From: Bordetella parapertussis
GTDB lineage: Bacteria; Pseudomonadota; Gammaproteobacteria; Burkholderiales; SG8-41
Direction: 5' to 3'
Length of the DNA stretch: 45,094 nucleotides
NCBI GenBank assembly: GCA_945901405.1
Contig: CAMDLH010000028.1
Coordinates: 1-45,094 of the forward strand
Under the pieces are notes generated by a model, which worked only from the letters and a program-made list of their open reading frames with translations, searched no databases and was not told where the DNA came from. Below, piece by piece: positions 18,662 to 26,614 of this stretch (positions are counted from its first letter, which is position 1; every line of letters starts with the position of its first letter). The position numbers and the translations under genes are program-made.

Positions 18662-19798
18662 ATGGATAGAGACCAGGGTGTTAAATTCATGCAGGATCTG
18701 CTGCGCGCGATGGTGGCGAAAAAGGCATCCGACCTTTTCATCACCGCCGGCTTTCCGCCTGCAATCAAGATCGACGGCAAGATGACGCCGGTGGCCAATC
18801 AGGCGCTGACCCCGCAGCACACCGCCGACCTCGCCGCCGCGATGATGAACGACAAGCAGTCGGCCGAATTCGAATCCACCAAGGAATGCAACTTCGCCAT
18901 CAACCCCGGCGGCATCGGGCGCTTTCGCGTGAGCGCCTTCGTGCAGCAGGCGCGCGTGGGCATGGTGTTGCGCACCATCGTGGCGAAAATTCCGACGTTT
19001 GAAGATCTCAACCTGCCCGCGGTGCTCAAAGACGTGGTGATGACCAAGCGCGGATTGGTGATCATGGTCGGCGGCACCGGCTCGGGCAAGTCAACCTCGC
19101 TCGCGGCGATGACCGGCTACCGCAACGAAAACAGCTACGGCCATATCATCACCATCGAAGACCCGATCGAGTTCGTGCACGAGCACAAGAATTGCATCAT
19201 CACCCAACGTGAAGTCGGGGTCGATACCGACTCCTGGCACGCGGCGCTGAAAAATACCCTGCGTCAGGCGCCCGATGTGATTCTCATCGGCGAGATCCGC
19301 GACCGCGACACCATGGATTACGCGATTGCGTTCGCCGAGACCGGCCACTTGTGCATGGCGACGCTGCACGCGAACAGCGCCAACACGGCGCTGGATCGCA
19401 TCATCAACTTCTTCCCCGAGGAGCGCCGCCAACAACTGCTGATGGATCTGTCGCTCAACATGCGCGGCATCATCTCGCAACGTTTGATACCCAAGCGCGA
19501 CGGCAAGGGCCGAGTGGCCGCGGTGGAAATCATGTTGAACTCGCCGTTGATCTCCGACTTGATCTTCAAGGGCGAAGTACATGAGATCAAGGAAATCATG
19601 AAAAAATCGCGCGAAATGGGCATGCAAACCTTCGATCAGCATTTGTTCGAAATTTACGAAGCGGGCCTGATCAGCTTCGAGGATGCGCTGCGCAACGCCG
19701 ACTCGATGAACGAATTGCGCCTGATGATCAAGCTGCAAGGCAAGGAAGCCAAGGACAAGGACGTGATGCAGGGCATCGAAGGCTTGAGACTTACTTGA
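18662..19798 (+). CDS. pilU: PilT paralogue PilU, accessory retraction ATPase
   Basis: Protein of 378 residues from ATG 18662 with an AGGAGG ribosome-binding site. PilU assists PilT in retracting pili under load. Walker A is GGTGSGK143ST, and the Walker B and His boxes are ILIGEIRDRDT and GHLCMATLHA. The longer C-terminus after RSREMGMQTFDQHLFEIYEAGLI separates PilU from PilT. The gene pair ends at a strong intrinsic terminator. Confidence 0.96.
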   Translation: MDRDQGVKFMQDLLRAMVAKKASDLFITAGFPPAIKIDGKMTPVANQALTPQHTADLAAAMMNDKQSAEFESTKECNFAINPGGIGRFRVSAFVQQARVGMVLRTIVAKIPTFEDLNLPAVLKDVVMTKRGLVIMVGGTGSGKSTSLAAMTGYRNENSYGHIITIEDPIEFVHEHKNCIITQREVGVDTDSWHAALKNTLRQAPDVILIGEIRDRDTMDYAIAFAETGHLCMATLHANSANTALDRIINFFPEERRQQLLMDLSLNMRGIISQRLIPKRDGKGRVAAVEIMLNSPLISDLIFKGEVHEIKEIMKKSREMGMQTFDQHLFEIYEAGLISFEDALRNADSMNELRLMIKLQGKEAKDKDVMQGIEGLRLT

Positions 19799-19825
19799 GC
19801 AGCCGCTGAGCAGTCCCCGCACATA

Positions 19826-19860
19826 AAAGCTGGCCATCGTTGTATGGCCGGCTTTTTTTT
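19826..19860 (+). terminator. Rho-independent terminator after pilU
   Basis: A 10-bp stem with one G-U pair, AGCTGGCCAT (19828-19837) with ATGGCCGGCT (19844-19853), has a 6-nt loop and is followed by a T8 tract. It starts about 28 bp after the pilU stop. Confidence 0.92.
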
Positions 19861-19872
19861 CGCCATGTTTCC

Positions 19873-20625
19873 ATGTTCATAGCTCTGCCCTTTGATGCCG
19901 CGCTGTTCGCCTTCATGGCCGCGGTGGTATTCGCGGCGTACGTGGTGTTCGGCATCTCCGCGTTCGGCGCGGCGCTCTTCACGGTGCCGATACTCTCGCA
20001 CGTGTTGCCGCTGGAATTCGTGCTGCCCACCTGCGTGCTGCTCGACGTGTCGGCGGCGATCGCGGTGGGCGGGCGCATCAGCCGCGAGGCCGACTGGAGC
20101 GAGTTGCGCTGGATGATTCCGTTTGCGGTGATCGGCGCGATCGCGGGATTTACCCTGCTCGTCAATCTGCCAAGGCGCGCGACCATGATCGCGCTCGGCA
20201 CGTTTCTCCTGCTCTATGGCGTGTATTCGCTGCGCAAGGGAGAGGCAGCAAGTATCGTCAGCCGCGCATGGGCGCCGGTGACCGGACTCATCGGCGGCTC
20301 AATGGGCACCCTGCTTGGCATCGCAGCACCCCCGTATGCGATTTATCTCACGCGCCGGCTCACGGACATGCGCGCCTACCGAGCCACATTGTCGAACATG
20401 GTGATCTTCTCCACCATCACGCGCGCGCTGGTGTTTCTCGCCGGCGGGCTGATGCTTTTTGACCGCTTGTTTGCGTTTGTGTTGTTGTTGCCGTTCGCGC
20501 TGGCGGGCATCTGGATCGGCGGACGCATCGCCAAACGTGTGTCGCGCGAACAACTGCTGCGCGTGGTCAGTTTGTTGCTGTTGGCGATTGGCGGCTCGCT
20601 GCTTGCGCGGGCGGGGTTTGCTTGA
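19873..20625 (+). CDS. TauE/SafE-family (TSUP) membrane permease
   Basis: Protein of 250 residues from ATG 19873; the earlier in-frame ATG at 19840 is inside the pilU terminator and is rejected. Seven or eight membrane segments are apparent. The two internally repeated halves of the family can be seen in VVFGISAFGAALFTVPIL and GLIGGSMGTLLGIAAPPYAIYL. TSUP proteins export sulfite, sulfoacetate or related organosulfur anions, or carry other substrates; nothing here fixes the substrate. The gene appears to be a single transcription unit, bounded by the terminator upstream and a hairpin repeat downstream. Confidence 0.85.
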   Translation: MFIALPFDAALFAFMAAVVFAAYVVFGISAFGAALFTVPILSHVLPLEFVLPTCVLLDVSAAIAVGGRISREADWSELRWMIPFAVIGAIAGFTLLVNLPRRATMIALGTFLLLYGVYSLRKGEAASIVSRAWAPVTGLIGGSMGTLLGIAAPPYAIYLTRRLTDMRAYRATLSNMVIFSTITRALVFLAGGLMLFDRLFAFVLLLPFALAGIWIGGRIAKRVSREQLLRVVSLLLLAIGGSLLARAGFA

Positions 20626-20634
20626 AGGTCAACT

Positions 20635-20737
20635 GCAACCGACAACGCAAAGACGCAAAGACGCAAAGGAAACGCAAAGAAGTTCAAAAACGAATTTCTT
20701 TGCGCGGGGTTCTTTGCGTCTTTGCGTTGTCGGTTGC
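20635..20737. repeat. Intergenic long hairpin repeat, GACGCAAAG family, copy 2
   Basis: A perfect 27-bp inverted repeat has arms at 20635-20661 (beginning GCAACCGACAACGCAAAGAC) and 20711-20737. An inner GCAAAGAA...TTCTTTGC hairpin is nested inside. The layout equals that of the repeats at 15122 and 35644, though the unit here is GACGCAAA rather than GAGGCGCA. It separates convergent genes and abuts the stop of the RlmL-like gene. Confidence 0.85.
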
Positions 20738-20739
20738 GG

Positions 20740-21903
20740 TTACGTGTTGGGCTTCACCCGCCGCATGCCGCCCGCGACCACTTTGAATTCAAACAGTCTG
20801 CATTCGAGCGCGCCGTTGAACAGCGGCGTGCGCTTGGAAGCCTTCAAGCCGATCAGCTTGGCCAGGGTTAAATCCGCGGTCATGATGTACGCGGTCCAGC
20901 CGGCGTAATTTTTCTTCAGCGTGTCGCCGAGCTTCGGATAAAACGCGGCGAGTTCCTGTTGTTCGTCGAGGCGCACGCCGTACGGCGGATTGGTGACAAT
21001 GATGCCGGCGGGCGCGGGTGCTGACATTTCGAGCACGTTAGCCTGCTTCAAAGTGATGGCATCTTCCAGCCCGATCACGGCGAGATTCGCACGCGCGAGC
21101 TTCAGTGCATCGCCAAAACGGTCACTACCGTAAATATTTGTTTTTAAAGGGATTTTTTCTTTATCTCTGGCGCCCGCCAGCAGCGCGTCCCACGCCTTGC
21201 GGTCGAATTGCACCAGCTTTTCGAAGCCGAAATCACGGCGCGAACCGGGCGCGATGTTGCTTGCAATCAACGCCGCTTCCGTCAAAAAAGTGCCGCTGCC
21301 GCACATCGGATCAAGCAGCGCCATATCGGGCTGCCAGCCGCTCAAACGCAAAATGCCCGCGGCGAGATTCTCACGCAACGGCGCCACACCCGCCGCCGTG
21401 CGATAGCCGCGCTTGAACAGCGGCTCGCCCGAAGTATCGAGGTAAATCGTGAAATCCGTGGCGGTAAGAAACGTCTGTATGCGCACATCGGGTTCGCGCG
21501 TGTTCACATCCGGGCGTTTACCCGTCGCTGCGCGCAGACTGTCGCAAATCGCATCCTTCACACGCAACGTGACGAAATCGATGCTCTTGAGCGGACTGCG
21601 TATCGCCGAGGTGCCCACGCGTATGGTGCGCTCCGGCCCAAACCAGTTGCGCCACGGCAGTGCGCAGGCGGCTTCGTAAATATCGTTTTCATTGCGGTAG
21701 GCGCCCGTACCCGCCTGCCACAGCACGCGGCTGGCGATGCGGCTATGCAGATTCGCCGCGTAACACAGGCTGAATTCCCCGGCGAAACGCACGCCGCCAT
21801 CGACCGGCTTCACCTCACGCGCATCGATGCCGCTCAATTCATCGGCAAGCGCCTGCTCTAATCCGCGCGGGCAAGTGGCGAAAAACCTCTGGGGATTAGT
21901 CAC
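20740..21903 (-). CDS. THUMP-domain RNA methyltransferase, RlmL N-terminal-half type
   Basis: Protein of 387 residues from GTG 21903. A THUMP RNA-binding region (about 45-155) is followed by a class I SAM-dependent methyltransferase fold with LLDPMCGSGTFLTEAA as SAM motif I and NPPYGVRL as the catalytic NPPY motif. It matches the RlmL half (23S rRNA m2G2445) of E. coli RlmKL and the stand-alone YpsC-like proteins; the RlmK half is absent. The GTG overlaps the stop of the HIRAN gene. The segment IPLKTNIYGSD is encoded by unusually AT-rich DNA that matches the dispersed motif. Confidence 0.9.
   Translation of the reverse strand: MTNPQRFFATCPRGLEQALADELSGIDAREVKPVDGGVRFAGEFSLCYAANLHSRIASRVLWQAGTGAYRNENDIYEAACALPWRNWFGPERTIRVGTSAIRSPLKSIDFVTLRVKDAICDSLRAATGKRPDVNTREPDVRIQTFLTATDFTIYLDTSGEPLFKRGYRTAAGVAPLRENLAAGILRLSGWQPDMALLDPMCGSGTFLTEAALIASNIAPGSRRDFGFEKLVQFDRKAWDALLAGARDKEKIPLKTNIYGSDRFGDALKLARANLAVIGLEDAITLKQANVLEMSAPAPAGIIVTNPPYGVRLDEQQELAAFYPKLGDTLKKNYAGWTAYIMTADLTLAKLIGLKASKRTPLFNGALECRLFEFKVVAGGMRRVKPNT
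21130..21146 (-). repeat. Dispersed AT-rich motif inside the RlmL-like gene
   Basis: On the minus strand the 17-mer is TAAAAACAAATATTTAC, one change (C to T) from copy 1. It is read in frame as part of LKTNIY. This could be chance at AT-rich codons, but the stretch around it (RDKEKIPLKTNIYG) is AT-rich compared with the rest of the gene. Confidence 0.4.
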
Positions 21904-22265
21904 AGATCGACGTAGATTTCAAACTCAATGCGCTGCCACGGATTGCGCGACGGCAAAAGGCGCACGATGCACGCTTTAACCGGCGCGCCGCGATCCATCT
22001 GCCGCGCCACGTCACTATTTTCGCGGCGCGGCACGTAGCCCAGGCGCTGGCCGTTCCAGCTTACGATCACCGCGTTGGCGTCGTGCGCGTTGTCCGGCTC
22101 GCGCGCGAGCGTCAACGCGTCGCCGGCCTTCATGTCGTCCCACAACTGTTTGCCGCTGTAGTACTGAAAGCCCGCCAGCGGCGAACGCTGCACGATGATT
22201 TGCGCATCAGCCGCATACGCAGGCGGCGCGATCAACATCAACAGCAGCGGGAAAGTTCGGAACAT
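21900..22265 (-). CDS. Exported HIRAN-domain protein
   Basis: Protein of 121 residues from ATG 22265, chosen because a clear signal peptide (MFRTFPLLLMLIAPPAYA, cleavage after A18) follows; a longer frame to 22340 adds non-conserved residues. The mature part matches a stand-alone HIRAN domain: SPLAGFQYYSG, LTLAREPDNAHDANAVIVSW, GQRLGYVPRRENSDVARQMD. HIRAN domains in HLTF-type helicases bind DNA 3' ends. An exported version implies some other ligand or role, which is not known to me. It is 5 bp downstream of hemJ and overlaps the RlmL-like gene. Confidence 0.8.
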   Translation of the reverse strand: MFRTFPLLLMLIAPPAYAADAQIIVQRSPLAGFQYYSGKQLWDDMKAGDALTLAREPDNAHDANAVIVSWNGQRLGYVPRRENSDVARQMDRGAPVKACIVRLLPSRNPWQRIEFEIYVDL

Positions 22266-22270
22266 TGGGA

Positions 22271-22681
22271 TTAGAACGGCTTTACCACCGTGAGGATGAC
22301 AACAATCAACAGCACGACCACCGGGATTTCGTTGAACCATCTATACCACACGTGGCTGCGCGTATTGCGTTTGGCCTCGAACTTCGCAAGCAGTCTGCCG
22401 CAGCCGTGGTGATAGCCGATCAACACCACCACCAGCGCCAGCTTTGCGTACAGCCACGCACCGGTGAAACCATAACCCAGCCACAGCCACAGCCCAAAGC
22501 CCAGCGCCGCCACGGCGATGCCGGTCATGAACTTATAGAGTTTTTGCGACATCAGGATGAGACGCGCGTACGCATTGTCGTCCGTTTCCATCGCCAAATT
22601 GACAAAGATGCGCGGCAGATAAAACAGCCCCGCGAACCACGAGGTGACAAAAACGATGTGGAAAACCTTAACCCATAACAT
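22271..22681 (-). CDS. hemJ: HemJ-type protoporphyrinogen IX oxidase (UPF0093/CopD-like)
   Basis: Protein of 136 residues from ATG 22681 with four membrane segments. The N-terminus MLWVKVFHIVFVTSWFAGLF followed by YLPRIFVN is the signature of HemJ, and its conserved His8 is present. HemJ oxidises protoporphyrinogen IX to protoporphyrin IX in heme synthesis in bacteria lacking HemG or HemY. Other conserved elements are QKLYKFMTGIA and NEIPVVVLLIVVILTVVKP at the end. It is transcribed with the ABC transporter genes upstream and the HIRAN gene downstream. An alternative label, CopD-like membrane protein, describes the same family. Confidence 0.82.
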   Translation of the reverse strand: MLWVKVFHIVFVTSWFAGLFYLPRIFVNLAMETDDNAYARLILMSQKLYKFMTGIAVAALGFGLWLWLGYGFTGAWLYAKLALVVVLIGYHHGCGRLLAKFEAKRNTRSHVWYRWFNEIPVVVLLIVVILTVVKPF

Positions 22682-22687
22682 ATTGAT

Positions 22688-23467
22688 TTACTTAAGAATT
22701 CTTCTGCGCAGCAAATGGAGCGCGATGATGTAGCTTACACCCGCGTAAAGCGCGAGTACCAGCACGTGCAGCCACGCTTGCGCGGGGATAACACCGCTCA
22801 TCAACGGTCGCGTGAGCGCCACCGCGTGCGTCAGCGGCAATGCCTGCGCCGCCATTTGCACCGCGCCGGGCAATTGCTCAAGCGGAAAAAACACGCCGCA
22901 CAAAAGCATCATCGGCGTGATCGCCAGCGTGAAGTAGTACATGAAAAAATCGTAGCTAGGCGACAGCGACGTGATGATAAGCCCCATGCCGGAGAATGCA
23001 AGACCGGTGATAAACACCACCGGCAGCACCCACAACGCCAGCGGCAGCGACACCAGGCCAAGTGCTGCTGCCACCACCAGCACCGACGTGCCGGAGAGCA
23101 ACGCCTTGCTCGCCGCCCAGGTGAGCTCGCCCAGCACCACGTCGTCGAGTGTGAGCGGCGCGTTGATGATCGCATCCCAGGTGCGCTGCACATGCATGCG
23201 CGAGAACGCCGAATACATCGCCTCGAACGAAGCCGTCATCATGGTTGAAGAACACACCACGCCGCCGGCGAGAAACGCCACATACGACGCGCCCTGCACC
23301 TGCGGCAACATGCCGCCCAATCCGTAGCCAAGACCGATCATGTAGAGCAGCGGGTCCGCAAGATTGCCCAGAATCGAGGGGATCGCCAGCTTGCGCCACA
23401 CCATGAGGTTGCGGCGCCAGACGTGAATAAAGCGCAAGCTAAGTTGAGGAAAAATGGCGGGACGCAT
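22688..23467 (-). CDS. ABC-2 type transporter permease, NodJ-like
   Basis: Protein of 259 residues from ATG 23467; a TTG at 23476 overlapping the ATPase stop (TTGA) would add three residues and is equally possible. Six membrane segments are predicted, with the conserved ABC-2 features NLMVWRKLAIPSILGNLADPLLYM, RTWDAIINAPLTLDDVV and the late LCGVFFPLEQLPGAVQ. The family includes the nodulation protein NodJ and many drug or polysaccharide exporters. It pairs with the ATPase immediately upstream to form an exporter of unknown substrate. Confidence 0.9.
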   Translation of the reverse strand: MRPAIFPQLSLRFIHVWRRNLMVWRKLAIPSILGNLADPLLYMIGLGYGLGGMLPQVQGASYVAFLAGGVVCSSTMMTASFEAMYSAFSRMHVQRTWDAIINAPLTLDDVVLGELTWAASKALLSGTSVLVVAAALGLVSLPLALWVLPVVFITGLAFSGMGLIITSLSPSYDFFMYYFTLAITPMMLLCGVFFPLEQLPGAVQMAAQALPLTHAVALTRPLMSGVIPAQAWLHVLVLALYAGVSYIIALHLLRRRILK

Positions 23468-23472
23468 GACGC

Positions 23473-24384
23473 TCAATCTCGCAACTCGCGCCCGGTCAAT
23501 TTCAAAAACACGTCTTCGAGATTCGCCGGGCGATGCAGATAGCGTACATCGCCCCGTGTCGCGAGGTCATGCGCCAGCGCATCGGCATCCTGCGCATAAC
23601 AAAAAACCGTCTCACCGGTTTTCTCGCAGCGCTGCGAGGCATTGCGCCCGAAACTGTCGGCCCACGCCTGCGCGCCGTCGCCATAAACTTCGACCACCTG
23701 CGGTTCGATATGTTGTGCAATCAGCGCGCGCGGCGTGCCGCTGGTGATGATTTTGCCATTGTCCATGATCGCGATGCGGCTGCACAGGCGCTCGGCTTCA
23801 TCCATGAAATGCGTGGTGAGCAGCAACGTCTTGCCGCGCTGCATGAGTTGACGCAGGCGCTCCCAGATGAGGTGCCGCGCCTGCGGATCGAGGCCCGTGG
23901 TCGGTTCATCGAGAAACAGCAGGTCAGGGTCGTTCATCAGCGCACGCGCAATGGTGAGCCTGCGCTTCATGCCCCCCGACAATGTTTGAATGCGCGAGTC
24001 GCCGCGCGTGGCCAGCCCCGCGTATTCCAGCAGATCGGGCACACGCGCGTTAATCGCGTCAGCACTCATGCCGAAATAGCGGCCATACACAACGAGGTTT
24101 TCGCGCACGGTGAAATCCGGATCGAGATTGTCCATCTGCGGCACCACGCCGACTTTCGTGCGCGCCTCGCGGGCGCGCGCCGGCACCGGCTCGCCGATCA
24201 TGTTGATCGCGCCCGCATCGGGGTTGGTCAGCCCCAGACACAAGCGCAGCGTGGTGGTCTTGCCCGCGCCATTGGGGCCAAGCAGGCCGAAGCATTCGCC
24301 GGCGTTGATTGCGAAATCGATGCCGGCGACGACCTCGCGCCCGCCGTACGATTTACGCAGCCCTTCGACAGCCAGCAGCGCCAT
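23473..24384 (-). CDS. ABC transporter ATP-binding protein, NodI-like
   Basis: Protein of 303 residues from ATG 24384; a TTG at 24393 would add three residues. Walker A is GPNGAGK42TT, the signature motif LSGGMKRRL, and Walker [17 protein letters not shown]. The C-terminal 80 residues after the nucleotide-binding domain ([16 protein letters not shown] onward) are those of NodI/CcmA-like exporters. The ATG overlaps the hydrolase stop (TAATG), so the hydrolase, ATPase and permease are likely co-translated. Confidence 0.93.
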   Translation of the reverse strand: MALLAVEGLRKSYGGREVVAGIDFAINAGECFGLLGPNGAGKTTTLRLCLGLTNPDAGAINMIGEPVPARAREARTKVGVVPQMDNLDPDFTVRENLVVYGRYFGMSADAINARVPDLLEYAGLATRGDSRIQTLSGGMKRRLTIARALMNDPDLLFLDEPTTGLDPQARHLIWERLRQLMQRGKTLLLTTHFMDEAERLCSRIAIMDNGKIITSGTPRALIAQHIEPQVVEVYGDGAQAWADSFGRNASQRCEKTGETVFCYAQDADALAHDLATRGDVRYLHRPANLEDVFLKLTGRELRD

Positions 24385-25016
24385 TAGCTGCAATTCACGT
24401 GAACAAGCCGCGCCAGTTGATCAAGCCGGCCATGAAAAAAGTGATCGCCGCCGGGCACCACCACGATCGGCAAATTCTGCGGCCGCGCCCAATCGAACAC
24501 GGCGGCAAGCGGCACCACGTCATCGTGTTCACCATGTATCACCAGTGTATTTTCGGCAACGGTCTCAGCGGGAAAACGGTTCACCGCCGGTCCGACCAGC
24601 ACCAGCTTTTCCGCGGCCACGCGCCTGGCCACGCGCGTCTGCACGAAACTGCCAAAGGAAAACCCGGCGAGCAACAGCGGCAATTCGCCAAAACGCCCGC
24701 GCGCATATTCGATGACCGTGACCATATCGCCGGTCTCGCCGATGCCCTTATCGTGCGCGCCCGCGCTGGCGCCGACACCGCGAAAATTGGGCCGCAACGC
24801 CACGTAGCCGAGATTAAAAAACACCTTGGCCAGCGTAGTCACCACTTTGTTGTCTTTGGCGCCGCCCTGCAGCGGATTGGGATGCGCGATCAGCGCGATG
24901 CCGCGCAATGGTCCGGATGGCGCGGATGGGCAATTGATATCCGTTTCAATCGCACCTGCCTCGCCGCCGATCAGCACGCGCTCGCGCGTGGATGGCGGCA
25001 TGGGGCTTATAAGCAT
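24384..25016 (-). CDS. Alpha/beta-fold hydrolase, dienelactone-hydrolase/YpfH-like
   Basis: Protein of 210 residues from ATG 25016. A longer open frame upstream runs into the intergenic inverted repeat and is rejected; a later ATG at 25001 is possible. The nucleophile elbow is GFS120FGS, the acid is D165 or D166 in [10 protein letters not shown], and the base is H192 in [28 protein letters not shown] near the N-terminus and [11 protein letters not shown] are typical of the COG2945 group of small serine hydrolases. Natural substrate unknown. It precedes the ABC exporter genes with a one-base overlap. Confidence 0.86.
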   Translation of the reverse strand: MLISPMPPSTRERVLIGGEAGAIETDINCPSAPSGPLRGIALIAHPNPLQGGAKDNKVVTTLAKVFFNLGYVALRPNFRGVGASAGAHDKGIGETGDMVTVIEYARGRFGELPLLLAGFSFGSFVQTRVARRVAAEKLVLVGPAVNRFPAETVAENTLVIHGEHDDVVPLAAVFDWARPQNLPIVVVPGGDHFFHGRLDQLARLVHVNCS

Positions 25017-25026
25017 TTCAACAAGC

Positions 25027-25135
25027 GCGTGAAGGAGGAAGGATGAATGCGTGAAGGGGAACCTCGTTGGACGCGTGCACTTGCTGACATTCCGCCAATT
25101 TGGGGTACCCCTTCGCCCTTCACGCATTCACGCCC
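25027..25135. repeat. GTGAAGG-type inverted repeat, copy 1
   Basis: Arms rich in GTGAAGG and GTGAATGC units face each other across about 55 bp; GAATGCGTGAAGGG near 25045-25058 pairs perfectly with CCCTTCACGCATTC near 25116-25129. It fills the gap between the ferredoxin gene and the hydrolase. Related sequences are at 30083-30125, 32661-32725, 35138-35209 and inside the DUF3683 gene. Confidence 0.75.
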
Positions 25136-25136
25136 T

Positions 25137-25448
25137 TCAGATCTTCAAGCGCTCCACCACCCGCCCATTCACCAGATGCTCGGAGATGATTTCGTCGATG
25201 TCTTCGTTATCAACATAGGTGTACCACGTCTCGTTCGGGTAGACGACCATTACCGGGCCTTCTTCGCAACGGTCGAGGCAACCCGCCATGTTGATGCGCA
25301 CTTTGCCTTCGCCGGACAATTTGAGCGCCTTGATCTTGTCCTTGGCGTAGTCGCGCACCTCGCTCGCGCCGTGGTTGTTGCAGCAGTCTTTGGCGCCGGG
25401 TTCGCGCTGGTTGCAGCAGAAAAAAACGTGGTGTTGGTAGTAGCTCAC
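25137..25448 (-). CDS. Thioredoxin-like [2Fe-2S] ferredoxin
   Basis: Protein of 103 residues from GTG 25448, chosen because homologues begin SYYQ(H/R)HVFFC and a GAAAGG ribosome-binding site precedes it; ATG 25484 is the alternative and would add 12 residues. The protein resembles the thioredoxin-like ferredoxins that carry a [2Fe-2S] cluster. Candidate ligands are C11 or C12, C22 or C23, C57 and C61 (AGCLDRCEEGPV). The C-terminus WYTYVDNEDIDEIISEHLVN is diagnostic. Its redox partners are unknown. A TATAAT sits at the VanZ stop just upstream of ATG 25484 but has no good -35. Confidence 0.9.
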   Translation of the reverse strand: MSYYQHHVFFCCNQREPGAKDCCNNHGASEVRDYAKDKIKALKLSGEGKVRINMAGCLDRCEEGPVMVVYPNETWYTYVDNEDIDEIISEHLVNGRVVERLKI

Positions 25449-25483
25449 GATTTCGCCTTTCGCGGGATTGAGATTGACGTGCA

Positions 25484-26614
25484 TTATATGCGATCCGCTT
25501 TGATGCGCCGTGCGCGTAGCGCGCGCAGCCAGCCCAGGTACACCAGCGCGAGCAGGGGCCACAACTCGGACAACGCACGCAGTATCCCGCTAAAACTCAG
25601 GGCATGGCTGGGCCGCCCCCCGGCAAGACGCGGCGGCAACGTGAAATAAGGGTTGTCCGGCGCAAGGTTGATCGCCGCCAGCGCGGCAACGAAAAACAAC
25701 ATGGCAAGCGCGGTGCGCGCGCGGTCGCCCAGGCTGAACAACGCGGCGAGCAGCGCCGCGCCCAATACCAGACCGATGGTGACGCCGGGCGTGACCCAAC
25801 TGAATGCGCCGTGCGTGCGGTCAAACGCCAAGGTAATCGCGGCCTTCAACGCCAGCGCGAGACCGATGGCACCGGCCACCGCGATCCAGCGCCGCGGGCC
25901 TGCACGCGTCAACGTCGAAATCAGCAACGCGATGCCGAGCAAATTAAAAAACACCACCGCCGCCTCGGCGCTCACCAGGCGTCCCGGCGTGTGAAAAAAA
26001 TAAACCGGAAAATCAAACGTGGCGCGCAGATTGCCGGTGCTGAACACCTGCGCGGCGGGGTTCAGGTGCGTGACGATCCACAACGCGACTATGAGCACGC
26101 CGGCATCGGTGAACGCGCCGGGGCGAAACAGGTGGTCGCGCGCCGCCATCAGGCGCCCGCCGATGATCCACGAAGTCGAGAACAGGGGTGCTGCCAGCGC
26201 GCCGATCAGCGCGCCAGTGGCGTTGGCCAGTACATCGACGTTGGAGGCGATGCGCGCGGGCAGATAGGTTTGCACGCACTCCATCGCCACACTCACCAGC
26301 GTTGCCATGGCAATGCCCAGCACCACGGCAACCGCGGGTGTGAACCGCGCGCGCAGTGCGAGGGTGAGCAAAAACCCGAGCGGCGCGTAGGCGATGACAT
26401 TGAAAGTAATGTCGTCGAAGGTAATATAGCGCGGCCACGGCGCGGTCAGAAACGCAAACGGTTCGAGCGGCGGCGCGCGCCAGCCGGCAAACGGCTGCAG
26501 GCTGGCATAGACGATAATGAGCAGGTAAGCTAGCGCGAGTATCAGCGCCAGCGTGTAGACATGCGGCGGCGTGCGTCGCGGCGAACTGGTTTGATCGGAT
26601 GGAGCAGATTGCAT
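25484..26614 (-). CDS. VanZ-family integral membrane protein
   Basis: Protein of 376 residues from ATG 26614 with about ten hydrophobic segments. The VanZ domain is at about 20-145 (YASLQPFAGW, FDDITFNVIAYAPLGFLL, MECVQTYLPARIASNVDVLANATGALIGA). The rest is a membrane region with no recognised domain. VanZ itself gives low-level teicoplanin resistance, but most family members, like this one, have no assigned function. Its first 16 bp overlap head-to-head with the DHH gene on the opposite strand, so each promoter would lie inside the other gene. Confidence 0.85.
   Translation of the reverse strand: MQSAPSDQTSSPRRTPPHVYTLALILALAYLLIIVYASLQPFAGWRAPPLEPFAFLTAPWPRYITFDDITFNVIAYAPLGFLLTLALRARFTPAVAVVLGIAMATLVSVAMECVQTYLPARIASNVDVLANATGALIGALAAPLFSTSWIIGGRLMAARDHLFRPGAFTDAGVLIVALWIVTHLNPAAQVFSTGNLRATFDFPVYFFHTPGRLVSAEAAVVFFNLLGIALLISTLTRAGPRRWIAVAGAIGLALALKAAITLAFDRTHGAFSWVTPGVTIGLVLGAALLAALFSLGDRARTALAMLFFVAALAAINLAPDNPYFTLPPRLAGGRPSHALSFSGILRALSELWPLLALVYLGWLRALRARRIKADRI

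Noticed and set aside
22681..22700. TTGATTTACTTAAG at the hemJ-permease border as a motif copy
   Set aside because: Only the TTACTTA part is shared; the AAAAACAA block is missing.
25604..26533. Plus-strand open frame (309 codons) opposite the VanZ-like gene
   Set aside because: It is extremely rich in Arg, Gln and Gly with no domain; the minus frame has coherent membrane segments.
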